Shown here: one piece after another, positions 34,561 through 42,525 of the stretch
Layout: each line of letters opens with the position of its first letter
Position numbering within the stretch: position 1 is the first letter of the stretch
From: Occultella aeris
GTDB lineage: Bacteria > Actinomycetota > Actinomycetes > Actinomycetales > Beutenbergiaceae
Length of the DNA: 64,000 nt
Direction: 5' to 3'
NCBI RefSeq assembly: GCF_902703175.1
Contig: NZ_CACRYJ010000044.1
Location: 28,580-92,579, forward strand
Notes under the pieces: model-generated
The model's database searches: none
What the model saw: the letters and a program-made list of their open reading frames with translations, nothing else
What the model was told of the DNA's origin: nothing
Program-made: the position numbers and the translations under genes

Positions 34561-35753
34561 ACCTCGAAGACATGCTCCGCAACGAGGCGCGCGCGAGCGC
34601 GCCCAACCCGCTGACCTCCCGCACCGGTGAGCTCATCGCCGGGGTCAGGCGCCGCCGTCGGGCCCGCGCCGCAGGCGCCACCATGGCGAGCGTCGCCACC
34701 GTTGCCGCGATCGGCGTGATCGTGTGGCAGGTGAGCGACCTCGACCGAGACCCACTGCCGCCGGCTCAGCCGGTCGAGGTGTGCACGCTGACGATCGACG
34801 ACCTCCTGCCGGACGGCGTCTCGTCCGCGGTGGTGTCCTCGGCGATCGCGACCGACGGGCAGGGGCCGGCGGTGGTGGTCACGACCACCGTGGAGAACCC
34901 CGACGACGGTGACTTCGACGTGCCGGTCAGCTCGATCTCCTCCTACGCGGTGGACCCGGTGACCGGATCGGTGCGCGGGTACCACCTGGACGGCCGCTCG
35001 GCCGAGATGATCACCGTGCCCGCCGGGAACGCGGTGGACTGGTCGGCCACATTCGAGTTCTCGGCATGCGAGGGCGAGTCCCTTGCCGACGGTGACTATG
35101 AGCTGTACCAGGTCGGCTCCGTCGTGGATTCCGGTCGGTGGGCCACGGGCGCGGAGGCGTTCTCGGTCACCGACGGCGTGGTCGGCCCCATGGACCCGGC
35201 GACCGAGGGGCCGACGGACGAGCCCACCGATCCGGAGACCGATGACCCGGCCGACCCGGTCGACGCCCTCGAGCCCGCCCCGGTGTTCGAGCCGATGTGC
35301 GGCGACGCCTGGGCGCCGCCGACCATGAATACCGGCCTCGAGCTGACCGTGGAGTGGCCGGACGGCCCGTTCGTCTCCGATCCGTCCACCGGCGAGAACT
35401 CCATGTCCCTGGAGCCGACGGCACGCAACGTCAGCTCGGAGTCCGTCGCGCACGGGGTCTACACCTGGACCGTCCTGGTCGCCGACGGCGTGGTCGTCTC
35501 CCCCGAGTACCTCGGCAGTGACGACACCCGTGACCTCGCCCTCGGCCCGGACGAGACGCAGGTCGTCAACGCGGGGCACTCACTCGGGGACTTCTGCGCA
35601 CCGGGCTGGTCGCCGTCCCTCCCGCTGGAGCCGCTCGAGCCGGGCCAGTACGAGGCATACGTGATGCTCATGGACCTCGACCTGTACTGGAGCGAGGGCA
35701 CCCGCAACGTCCTGGCCATCGCCCCGGCCGGCACGATCGACGTCACCAACTGA
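34557..35753 (+). CDS. Membrane-anchored exported protein coupled to SigE-type sigma factor (putative anti-sigma/sensor), first module
   Basis: A 398-aa protein. Residues 1-40 are cytosolic with a basic patch (RRRRRARA), then one membrane segment (about 41-61, ASVATVAAIGVIVWQ). The large exterior part is acidic and Thr/Pro-rich (PTDEPTDPETDDPADP) and holds a few Cys. No enzymatic or zinc-binding anti-sigma motif is evident. Translational overlap with the sigma gene makes a regulatory partnership likely. It shares its N-terminal plan (MNLxxxLR..., basic patch, AAIGxxxWQ membrane helix) with the product at 36416. Confidence 0.8.
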   Translation: MNLEDMLRNEARASAPNPLTSRTGELIAGVRRRRRARAAGATMASVATVAAIGVIVWQVSDLDRDPLPPAQPVEVCTLTIDDLLPDGVSSAVVSSAIATDGQGPAVVVTTTVENPDDGDFDVPVSSISSYAVDPVTGSVRGYHLDGRSAEMITVPAGNAVDWSATFEFSACEGESLADGDYELYQVGSVVDSGRWATGAEAFSVTDGVVGPMDPATEGPTDEPTDPETDDPADPVDALEPAPVFEPMCGDAWAPPTMNTGLELTVEWPDGPFVSDPSTGENSMSLEPTARNVSSESVAHGVYTWTVLVADGVVVSPEYLGSDDTRDLALGPDETQVVNAGHSLGDFCAPGWSPSLPLEPLEPGQYEAYVMLMDLDLYWSEGTRNVLAIAPAGTIDVTN

Positions 35754-35834
35754 CCCCGAGCACGCGCTTACCCAACGTTTCCGCAGTGCCGTGCGTCATC
35801 ATGGATAGAGGCGCCCAAGGTGACGAGGTGGGTG

Positions 35835-36419
35835 ATGAACGGCGAGGATGCCCTGACCGAGTTGGTCCGCGAGCGCGGCACGGCTCTGCTGCGGTACGCC
35901 TCGCTCCTGGTCGGTGAGCGGCGCGGCGCCGAGGATCTCGTCCAGGACGCCCTCGTCAAGGTGTTCGCGGGCACCCGCCGCCCGCGTGACATCGAGGACG
36001 TCGAGGCGTACGTGCGCCGCGCGATCCTCACCCTCTACCTGGATTCCTACCGGCGGCACCGCCGCTGGGCCAAGGTGCGGCACCTGTTCGTCGTGCCCGA
36101 GCGCGTCGTGTCCGAGCCCGACGGCGTCGTGTCGGCCCGCGTCGACGTCACCGCCGCGCTGCGCACCCTGAGCCCGCGCGAGCGCGCGTGCGTGGTGCTG
36201 CGCTACTACATGGATCTGAGCGTCCCGCAGATCGCCGAGGAGCTCGGGATCGCCCAGGGCACCGTGAAGCGCTACCTGAGCGACGCGAACGCCGCGCTCG
36301 CCGCGCGGCTCGCGCCCGACCCGTCCCAGGATCCGGTGGCCACGGCAGACCCGGTACCCACGGCAGACCCGGTACCCGCCGCAGACCCGGTACCCACCGC
36401 AGGAGAGGCGCACCCATGA
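35835..36419 (+). CDS. SigE-family RNA polymerase sigma factor (ECF type), second module
   Basis: A 194-aa sigma factor closely resembling the one at 34036 (RYASLLVGERRGAEDLVQDALVKVF; RERACVVLRYYMDLSVPQIAEELGIAQGTVKRYLSDA). The C-terminus ends in a repetitive TADPVP/AADPVP tail encoded by 18-bp repeats. ATG 35835 was chosen because GAGG lies 6 nt upstream; a GTG at 35820 is in frame but lacks a ribosome site. The stop overlaps the next gene (ATGA). Confidence 0.92.
   Translation: MNGEDALTELVRERGTALLRYASLLVGERRGAEDLVQDALVKVFAGTRRPRDIEDVEAYVRRAILTLYLDSYRRHRRWAKVRHLFVVPERVVSEPDGVVSARVDVTAALRTLSPRERACVVLRYYMDLSVPQIAEELGIAQGTVKRYLSDANAALAARLAPDPSQDPVATADPVPTADPVPAADPVPTAGEAHP
36343..36403. repeat. 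18-bp tandem repeat at the 3' end of the second sigma gene
   Basis: Three to four units containing GCAGACCCGGTACCC encode the TADPVP tail of the sigma factor. The tract is immediately upstream of the ribosome site of the membrane-protein gene. Confidence 0.85.
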
Positions 36420-37987
36420 ACCTCAACGAGCTGCTGCGGGAGGTGGCCGAGACGACCGTGCCCGAGGCGGACCCGCTTGGCGAGCGCCTCGGCGCGATCC
36501 GCAGCCGGGTGCGGCACCGCCGCACGGTGAACCGGGTGGGCTCGAGCGCCGTGGGCATGGTGGGCGTGGCCGGTGTGGCAGCCATCGGCACGCTGACCTG
36601 GCAGGCCGCCCAACCGGAACCACCCGCGTCACCGGCCGGCACGCCCTGGGAGTACTGCGACCTGAGCGTGGCCGACGTGGTGGGCTCGACCTCCGCCCCC
36701 TCCGGCCCCGCGTCGCTGACGATGGTGGATGGGATGCAGCTGGCCGTGGCCACCACGGTGACGAACCCGGGCAGTACCCAGGCCCAGGCCGCCCCCGCCC
36801 AGCTGGTCGTGTATCTCTTCGGCGGTGGGGACATCGTGGGCCTTGCGTCGGCCGGTGGCACCGAGCCGACCACGCTGGGTCCGGGGGCCTCCGACGTGGT
36901 GGCGGCGCTCGGCACGGTGGGCGCCTGCGCGTCCGGTTCCGTCTCCCAGGGCGACCCGCTGCCCGATGGCCGGTATGGCGTGATGCTCACGGGCGACCTC
37001 ACCCCCGACGGCGGGGACTGGCACTCCGATGCCGTGATCATCGACGTGACCGGCGGGCAGATCGCAGCCGTCACCGACGACCCCGATCCGACCGCGGACC
37101 CCGATGCGTCGGCCGGCGGGTACACCCCGGTCTGTGGCGAGGTGACGCCCGCGGTGGGCGAGAACCCGCTGTACGTGACGTTGGGCACCGACGCCGGGCC
37201 ACACCAGCCCGGCGACCCGGACCACCCCGGCACCGACGGGCTGAGCCTTGACCTCACCGTCGGCTCCGTGAACGCCGGCCACCTGACCGGCACCGCCGGC
37301 GCGGAGACGGTCACCATGATCACCGACCTCGACGGCCGGGTACGCAGCTGGTGGCGCGCGACGGGTGGGTCGCCGTCCGGGGCTCCGCTAGATCTTCCGG
37401 CGGACGGCTCACAGCTGCTGCCCGCCGCGGCCTGGCATCCGCTGACAGACACCTGCACAGACACCTCGACCGAAGGCCGGCTGCTCCCGGACGGGGACTA
37501 CCGCGTGTTCGTGGCGGTCGGATTCGGCATCGACGCACCCGAGCACCCGGCCACCTGGGAGGTGCTCAGCGCACCGCTCGAGCTGACCGTGACCGGCGGC
37601 GGCGCCGCCGTGACCGGCGGGCGCGACGCGGCGGAGGCCGTGCCGGACGCCGGCCAGGAGTTCCCTGGTGCGCTGCCCCCGGACTTCCCGGAGGGCGAGC
37701 TGCCCCTGATGGACGGCGTCCTGCTCGGCTCCGGTGGCAACGCGGACACGGGCTGGACCATCAGTGGCGACTACGGCATCCACGGCAGCTCGATCGCCGC
37801 ACTGGATCAGGCTATCGAACGGCTCGTCGACGTCGGGTTCACACTGGAGTCACGGGTCGGCCCGCCGGAGGCGGACGGCGCGCACGCGGTCCTTCAGGAC
37901 GGGATGCTCCGGGTGGAGGTGGAGGTCACCGGCTACGAGGCGGACAGCCTGCCCGGCGGTTACACGATCCAGCCGATCGACCGCTGA
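36416..37987 (+). CDS. Membrane-anchored exported protein coupled to SigE-type sigma factor (putative anti-sigma/sensor), second module
   Basis: A 523-aa protein. The N-terminal 38 residues are cytosolic (MNLNELLREVAETTVPEADP, with RSRVRHRRT), then a single membrane helix (about 42-63) and an exterior part of some 450 residues. That part contains two similar halves, each with a Cys-containing stretch (WEYCDLSVADV; YTPVCGEVTPA), and a C-terminal segment from about 430 of different character. No known domain is recognised. Overlap with the sigma gene and likeness to the product at 34557 point to a duplicated regulatory unit. Confidence 0.8.
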   Translation: MNLNELLREVAETTVPEADPLGERLGAIRSRVRHRRTVNRVGSSAVGMVGVAGVAAIGTLTWQAAQPEPPASPAGTPWEYCDLSVADVVGSTSAPSGPASLTMVDGMQLAVATTVTNPGSTQAQAAPAQLVVYLFGGGDIVGLASAGGTEPTTLGPGASDVVAALGTVGACASGSVSQGDPLPDGRYGVMLTGDLTPDGGDWHSDAVIIDVTGGQIAAVTDDPDPTADPDASAGGYTPVCGEVTPAVGENPLYVTLGTDAGPHQPGDPDHPGTDGLSLDLTVGSVNAGHLTGTAGAETVTMITDLDGRVRSWWRATGGSPSGAPLDLPADGSQLLPAAAWHPLTDTCTDTSTEGRLLPDGDYRVFVAVGFGIDAPEHPATWEVLSAPLELTVTGGGAAVTGGRDAAEAVPDAGQEFPGALPPDFPEGELPLMDGVLLGSGGNADTGWTISGDYGIHGSSIAALDQAIERLVDVGFTLESRVGPPEADGAHAVLQDGMLRVEVEVTGYEADSLPGGYTIQPIDR

Positions 37988-38020
37988 ACGGCGCATCACC
38001 GCAGGTCAGACCCTGTTACT

Positions 38021-38032
38021 TAACGGACGTTA
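38021..38032 (+). promoter_or_regulatory. Candidate TetR operator upstream of the glucan-uptake operon
   Basis: TAACG-GA-CGTTA is a perfect 5-2-5 inverted repeat in an AT-richer patch 70 bp before the binding-protein gene. Such repeats are typical of TetR-family sites. The TetR encoded at 41810-42451 is the nearest candidate; the link is inference. Confidence 0.45.
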
Positions 38033-38101
38033 GACAAAATCGAAGATCGCGGCTAGCGTTCCTCGACGTCGGCAGAGTCGCCACGTCCAAGGAGAACCCC
38101 A

Positions 38102-39793
38102 ATGTCGCAGGCCCCGATCCATGTCCCCCTCACCCGCCGCGGTTTCCTGACCGTGGCCGGCGTCACGTCCGCCGGTGTCGCACTCGCCTCGTGCTCGTCC
38201 GGCGGTGGCGGCGGTAACCGCCCGGACCCGGGCGACGCCGTCGAACTGGAACTGCCCACCTACGTGGCGCCGCCCGAGATCCCCGGCGGCCTGGTCAGTG
38301 AGGTGGAGGGCATGCCCACCATCTACACCCAGCCCATCGCCGAGTACGCAGACTCCGTGACCGAGGTGCCCCTCTCCGGGGGTGAAGTGACCACGTTCCA
38401 GGTGCTCTGGGGCGCTCCGCCGCAGGACATTCCCGCCAACGAGTACTGGGTGAGCCTGAACGAGCGCCTCGGCGGGGAGTTCAAGCCGACCCTGGTCGCG
38501 TTCGACACCTACAACGAGAAGATGGCCACCACCATCGCGTCCGGGGAGATCCCGGACCTCTCCTTCGTGCAGGACACGAACGCCGTGGCCGCCCAGGCGA
38601 TCGGCGACGGTGTGTTCGCGGACCTGTCCGAGGTACTCGCCGGGGACGGCATCCTGCAGTGGCCCAACCTTGCGAACGTCGCCACCAACGCGTGGTCCGC
38701 TTCAGCCAAGAACGGCCACATCTTCGGGGTCCCGAACGAGGACCCGTACCTGACGAACTTCCCCGCGATCCGCTACGACCTCATGACCGCGGCCGGCTAC
38801 GACGCGATCCCGGACGACGCGGACGGCTACCTGCAGATGATGAGCGACATCGCCGCGCTCGGGTCCGTCAACGGCAAGCAGCACTGGGGCATCGCCGCGT
38901 TCGACGGCAAGGCCCAGTCCTACGTGGAGTGGATGTTCCGGGCCGGCACCACCTGGCAGCTCGACGACGCCGGCAAGGTCGTGAACATCATCGAGACCGA
39001 CGCCTACGCCGACGTCCTCGCGTTCCACAACAGCATGTGGAACGCCGGCGTCTACCACCCCGATGCCCTGGCGCTGGCCACCCAGGGCAACCAGGCCGCC
39101 GAACTGTTCACGAACGGCCAGGTAGCGCTCACGGTGGACTCCTTCAACGGCTTCTTCGGCGCGGGGATCTTCCGGGACACCGTGGACATCACCCCCGGCG
39201 CCGCACCCGGCCTGTTCGTCCCGCCCGCGTTCGACGGCGGCGACCTGCTGATCCAGCGCAATGACGGCTACTGGGGCATGGTCGCGATCTCCGCGAAGGC
39301 GGCCGAGGACCCGGAGCGCCTGGCCGAGCTGCTGAACGTCATCAACTACTGGCGTGCCCCGGACGGCAGCACCGAGGCCCTGTTCATCCACACCGGCGTG
39401 GAGGGCTACAACTTCGAGTTCGGCCCGGACAACGAGATCCTCAGCCTCGACGACGAGACCGCGAACGCGGACCGCGCGGCCCTGCAGTGGTTGGGCGCAT
39501 TCAAGTCGCCGTCGTTCAACATCCCGGCGAACGCGCTCGAGTTCGTGGACAACTTCCGCGAGTGTGTCGAGGTGCTGACCGCGGCGACCGTGCCGAGTCC
39601 CGTGGTCGGTATCTACAACGAGCCGTCCGTGGAGAACGGGTCCCGGATGTCCGAGGTGGACACCGACTACCGCGGTGGGATCGTCTCGGGCCGGATGGAC
39701 CTGAGCGCCATCGAGGAGTACCGCGAGGCCTGGCGGTCCGCCGGTGGCGACGCCGTCCGGGACGCCTACCAGGCCGCGCTCGACGAGGCCTGA
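38102..39793 (+). CDS. ABC transporter solute-binding lipoprotein, Tat-exported (beta-glucan/oligosaccharide locus)
   Basis: A 563-aa extracellular solute-binding protein of the long LplA type. The signal has a twin arginine (TRRGFLTV) and a lipobox LASC at about residue 31, so Tat export and lipid anchoring are predicted. Followed at once by two LplB/YtcP-type permeases and, beyond a TetR gene, by GH3 and GH5 glycosidases. A role in uptake of beta-linked gluco-oligosaccharides is inferred from those neighbours. No ATPase gene is in the cluster; a shared MsmK-type ATPase elsewhere would be needed. Confidence 0.92.
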   Translation: MSQAPIHVPLTRRGFLTVAGVTSAGVALASCSSGGGGGNRPDPGDAVELELPTYVAPPEIPGGLVSEVEGMPTIYTQPIAEYADSVTEVPLSGGEVTTFQVLWGAPPQDIPANEYWVSLNERLGGEFKPTLVAFDTYNEKMATTIASGEIPDLSFVQDTNAVAAQAIGDGVFADLSEVLAGDGILQWPNLANVATNAWSASAKNGHIFGVPNEDPYLTNFPAIRYDLMTAAGYDAIPDDADGYLQMMSDIAALGSVNGKQHWGIAAFDGKAQSYVEWMFRAGTTWQLDDAGKVVNIIETDAYADVLAFHNSMWNAGVYHPDALALATQGNQAAELFTNGQVALTVDSFNGFFGAGIFRDTVDITPGAAPGLFVPPAFDGGDLLIQRNDGYWGMVAISAKAAEDPERLAELLNVINYWRAPDGSTEALFIHTGVEGYNFEFGPDNEILSLDDETANADRAALQWLGAFKSPSFNIPANALEFVDNFRECVEVLTAATVPSPVVGIYNEPSVENGSRMSEVDTDYRGGIVSGRMDLSAIEEYREAWRSAGGDAVRDAYQAALDEA

Positions 39794-39797
39794 GCCG

Positions 39798-40871
39798 GTG
39801 GCAGTCAACGCACGCACGTCGGCCTCGGACCCGCCCGGTGGCGTCGTGGACACCGCACGGGCGGGTGCGCTCGGCGAGAAGGGCGCGCGCGGCGCGACGT
39901 CGGCCGGCGACGGCGCGCCTGGTGGCGCGCGCGGGGGGAACCGGGGTCGTGGCCGGGATGCTCGCGGGCGGGCCACCACCTGGACGCGGATGAAGCGCGA
40001 GCGGGCCACGTACCTGTTCATCGTGCCCGGTCTGCTGTTCTTCCTGATCTTCGCCTACCTGCCGCTCGCCGGGAACGTGGTGGCGTTCCAGGACTACTCC
40101 CCGTACTGGGGCATCGGCGGCTCGGAGTGGGTGGGCCTGGAGAACTTCGCCGCGATGTTCAACGACCCCCAGTTCATGCGGGCGCTGACGAACACCCTGG
40201 TGATCTCGTTCCTGCAGATCGTGTTCGCGTTCCCGGCCCCGATCCTGCTCGCGCTGTTGCTGAACTCGCTCATCTCGGAGCGGATCAAGCGCGTGGTGCA
40301 GTCGATCGTGTACCTGCCGCACTTCATCTCCTGGGTGATCGTGATCGCGATCTGGCAGCAGGTCCTCGGCGGCGCCGGCCCGGTGGCCGAGCTGTTCTCC
40401 GCCATCGGCATCGACGGCGTGAACATCATGTCCGACCCGGACACGTTCAAGGCACTTGTGGTCTCCCAGGTGATCTGGAAGGACATCGGCTGGGGCACGA
40501 TCATCTTCTTCGCGGCCATCACCTCGATCCCGAACGAGCTGTACGAGGCGGCCGCGGTCGACGGCGCCGGGTCGATGCGGCGAACCTGGCACGTGACCCT
40601 GCCCGGGCTGGTGCCGGTGATCACACTGCTGCTCATCCTGACCATCGGGAACGTGCTCACGGTCGGCTTCGAGCAGTTGCTGCTGCAGCAGCCGGCCGTC
40701 GGGTCCGCGGCGGCGGAGGTCCTTGACACGTTCGTCTACTACCGCGGCATCGCCGGCGGCGACTGGGGCCTGTCCACGGCCGCTGGTCTGTTCAAGGGCG
40801 TGATCGGCACCATCCTGGTCATCGCCGCCAACAAGTTCGCGAAGCGACTCGGCACGGAAGGACTGTTCTGA
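39798..40871 (+). CDS. ABC sugar transporter permease, LplB type
   Basis: A 357-aa inner membrane protein. The first 65 residues are Gly/Arg/Ala-rich and non-family. Six membrane segments follow (ATYLFIVPGLLFFLIFAYLPL first). The permease EAA loop is ELYEAAAVDGAGSMRRTWHVTLPGL. GTG 39798 follows the binding-protein stop by 4 bp; a start nearer the first helix is possible. Ends with a 1-bp TGATG overlap with the second permease. Confidence 0.92.
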   Translation: MAVNARTSASDPPGGVVDTARAGALGEKGARGATSAGDGAPGGARGGNRGRGRDARGRATTWTRMKRERATYLFIVPGLLFFLIFAYLPLAGNVVAFQDYSPYWGIGGSEWVGLENFAAMFNDPQFMRALTNTLVISFLQIVFAFPAPILLALLLNSLISERIKRVVQSIVYLPHFISWVIVIAIWQQVLGGAGPVAELFSAIGIDGVNIMSDPDTFKALVVSQVIWKDIGWGTIIFFAAITSIPNELYEAAAVDGAGSMRRTWHVTLPGLVPVITLLLILTIGNVLTVGFEQLLLQQPAVGSAAAEVLDTFVYYRGIAGGDWGLSTAAGLFKGVIGTILVIAANKFAKRLGTEGLF

Positions 40872-41806
40872 TGGCGGCCCTGCTCCCCACCGCTACGCCC
40901 ACGAGAGGACCGGACGACCGGCGCCGGTATCCGAACCGCCCCGTCTGGATGGGCGTCCCGTCCAAGCCCGTCCAGGCGGCCAAAGCGGTCACGATCGCGT
41001 TCATCGTGCTCGTGATGCTGTACCCGTTCGTGTACGTGATCGCGATGAGCTTCGCCTCCCGCGAGGCTGCCGCGTCCGGCGGCCTGTTCCCGACGTCGTT
41101 CTCCCTCGACGCCTACCGGTCCATCCTCGGCGGGGACGTGGTCACCCGGGCGATGCTCGTCTCGATCGGGATCACCGCGGTCGGCACCACGCTGTCGATG
41201 ATCTTCACCACCACGCTCGCCTATGGGCTGATGCGCACCCGGGACGTGCCCGGTGCGAAGTTCGTGCTCGTGCTGGTGCTGTGCACCATGCTGTTCGGGG
41301 CCGGGATCATCCCGAACTACCTGCTGGTGCGCTCCCTCGGGATGCTGGACTCGTACTGGTCGCTGATCATCCCGGGCCTGATCTCGGCGTTCAACATGGT
41401 GGTGGTCCGGAACTTCTTCATGGGCCTGCCCGCCGAGCTGCTCGAGTCGGCCCGCCTCGACGGCGCCAGCGACCTGCGCATCTTCACGCAGATCGTGCTG
41501 CCGCTGTCCAAGGCGGTGCTCGCGGTGATCGCACTGTTCTACGCCGTCGGGTACTGGAACGCGTTCTTCAACGCGATGATCTACCTCAACGACACCACGA
41601 AGTGGCCGATCCAGGTGGTCCTGAACCAGTACGTGGTGCAGGGCTCGGCGCTGACGTCGATCCAGGCACCGGACCAGCCACCGCCACCGGGGCAGACGTT
41701 GCAGATGGCGGTGATCGTGGTGGCCACGATCCCGATCCTGCTGCTCTACCCGTTCGCGCAGCGGTACTTCACGAAGGGCGTGCTCACGGGCGCCATCAAG
41801 GGCTGA
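40871..41806 (+). CDS. ABC sugar transporter permease, YtcP type
   Basis: A 311-aa permease with six membrane segments (AVTIAFIVLVMLYPFVYVIAM first). The EAA loop is ELLESARLDGASDLRIFTQIVLPL. It pairs with the preceding permease to form the translocation channel. Start overlaps the upstream stop by 1 bp. The stop is 3 bp from the stop of the convergent TetR gene. Confidence 0.93.
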   Translation: MAALLPTATPTRGPDDRRRYPNRPVWMGVPSKPVQAAKAVTIAFIVLVMLYPFVYVIAMSFASREAAASGGLFPTSFSLDAYRSILGGDVVTRAMLVSIGITAVGTTLSMIFTTTLAYGLMRTRDVPGAKFVLVLVLCTMLFGAGIIPNYLLVRSLGMLDSYWSLIIPGLISAFNMVVVRNFFMGLPAELLESARLDGASDLRIFTQIVLPLSKAVLAVIALFYAVGYWNAFFNAMIYLNDTTKWPIQVVLNQYVVQGSALTSIQAPDQPPPPGQTLQMAVIVVATIPILLLYPFAQRYFTKGVLTGAIKG

Positions 41807-41809
41807 GCC

Positions 41810-42451
41810 TCAGTCCTCCTCCGGGGCCAGCGCGGCGATCAACGCATCGATCGTCCGCCTGGTCACTGCCTCCATGTCCACCGTCCCGGGAGCGAGCAAC
41901 CATTGGATCTGCAACCCGTCCATCACCGCGATGATCGCGGTGGCCGTCTCGGCGATGTCCGCGTCGTCGCGGAGCTCGCCGATGTCCCGGGCGTCGGCGA
42001 GCGCCTCGGTGACCATGGCGCGCAGCCCGTCGTAGCGCGCCCGGAACCACGCCTGGGCCGGGTGGTCGGTGGTCACCGACTCCGCGGACAGCACCGTGTA
42101 CAGCTGCGTGATGCCGGGCCGGGTGGCGTTCCGGGCGGCGGTGTCGACGAGGTGGTGCAGGAACTCCAGGCCGCGCAGGCCGTGCCCGTGCCCGGCCTCC
42201 TCGATGTCCGCCATGTCCCGGTGGTGCAGGAGTTCGGTGAGCAGCTGGTCCTTGCTCTTGAAATGGTGCAGGATCCCGGCCGCGGAGATGCCGACCTCGT
42301 CGGCGATCTCGGCCAGCGACGCGTTGTAGAAGCCGCGGGTGGCGAACGTCTGCGAGGCCACCTCGAGGATCTCCTGCCGCCGGCGCCTGGTGCGCTGCTT
42401 CTGCACCCCGTCCGCGCGAACGGACGCCGCCACGTCCGGATCGATACCCAT
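41810..42451 (-). CDS. TetR/AcrR-family transcriptional regulator of the glucan locus
   Basis: A 213-aa TetR protein. The N-terminal DNA-binding domain reads RQEILEVASQTFATRGFYNASLAEIADEVGISAAGILHHFKSKDQLL. The C-terminal part is an all-helical ligand domain (TetR_C_6-like). It is divergent from the GH3 gene (74 bp between starts) and convergent with the permease, so it probably controls the local glycoside genes. ATG 42451 was chosen; a GTG at 42502 in frame is possible. Ligand unknown. Confidence 0.9.
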   Translation of the reverse strand: MGIDPDVAASVRADGVQKQRTRRRRQEILEVASQTFATRGFYNASLAEIADEVGISAAGILHHFKSKDQLLTELLHHRDMADIEEAGHGHGLRGLEFLHHLVDTAARNATRPGITQLYTVLSAESVTTDHPAQAWFRARYDGLRAMVTEALADARDIGELRDDADIAETATAIIAVMDGLQIQWLLAPGTVDMEAVTRRTIDALIAALAPEED

Positions 42452-42525
42452 GTCGGCGACTGTAGACGACTTCGCCGGCACCTCCGGCCCACTCGAAACC
42501 ACCCCGCAGCAACGATCGGATCTCG

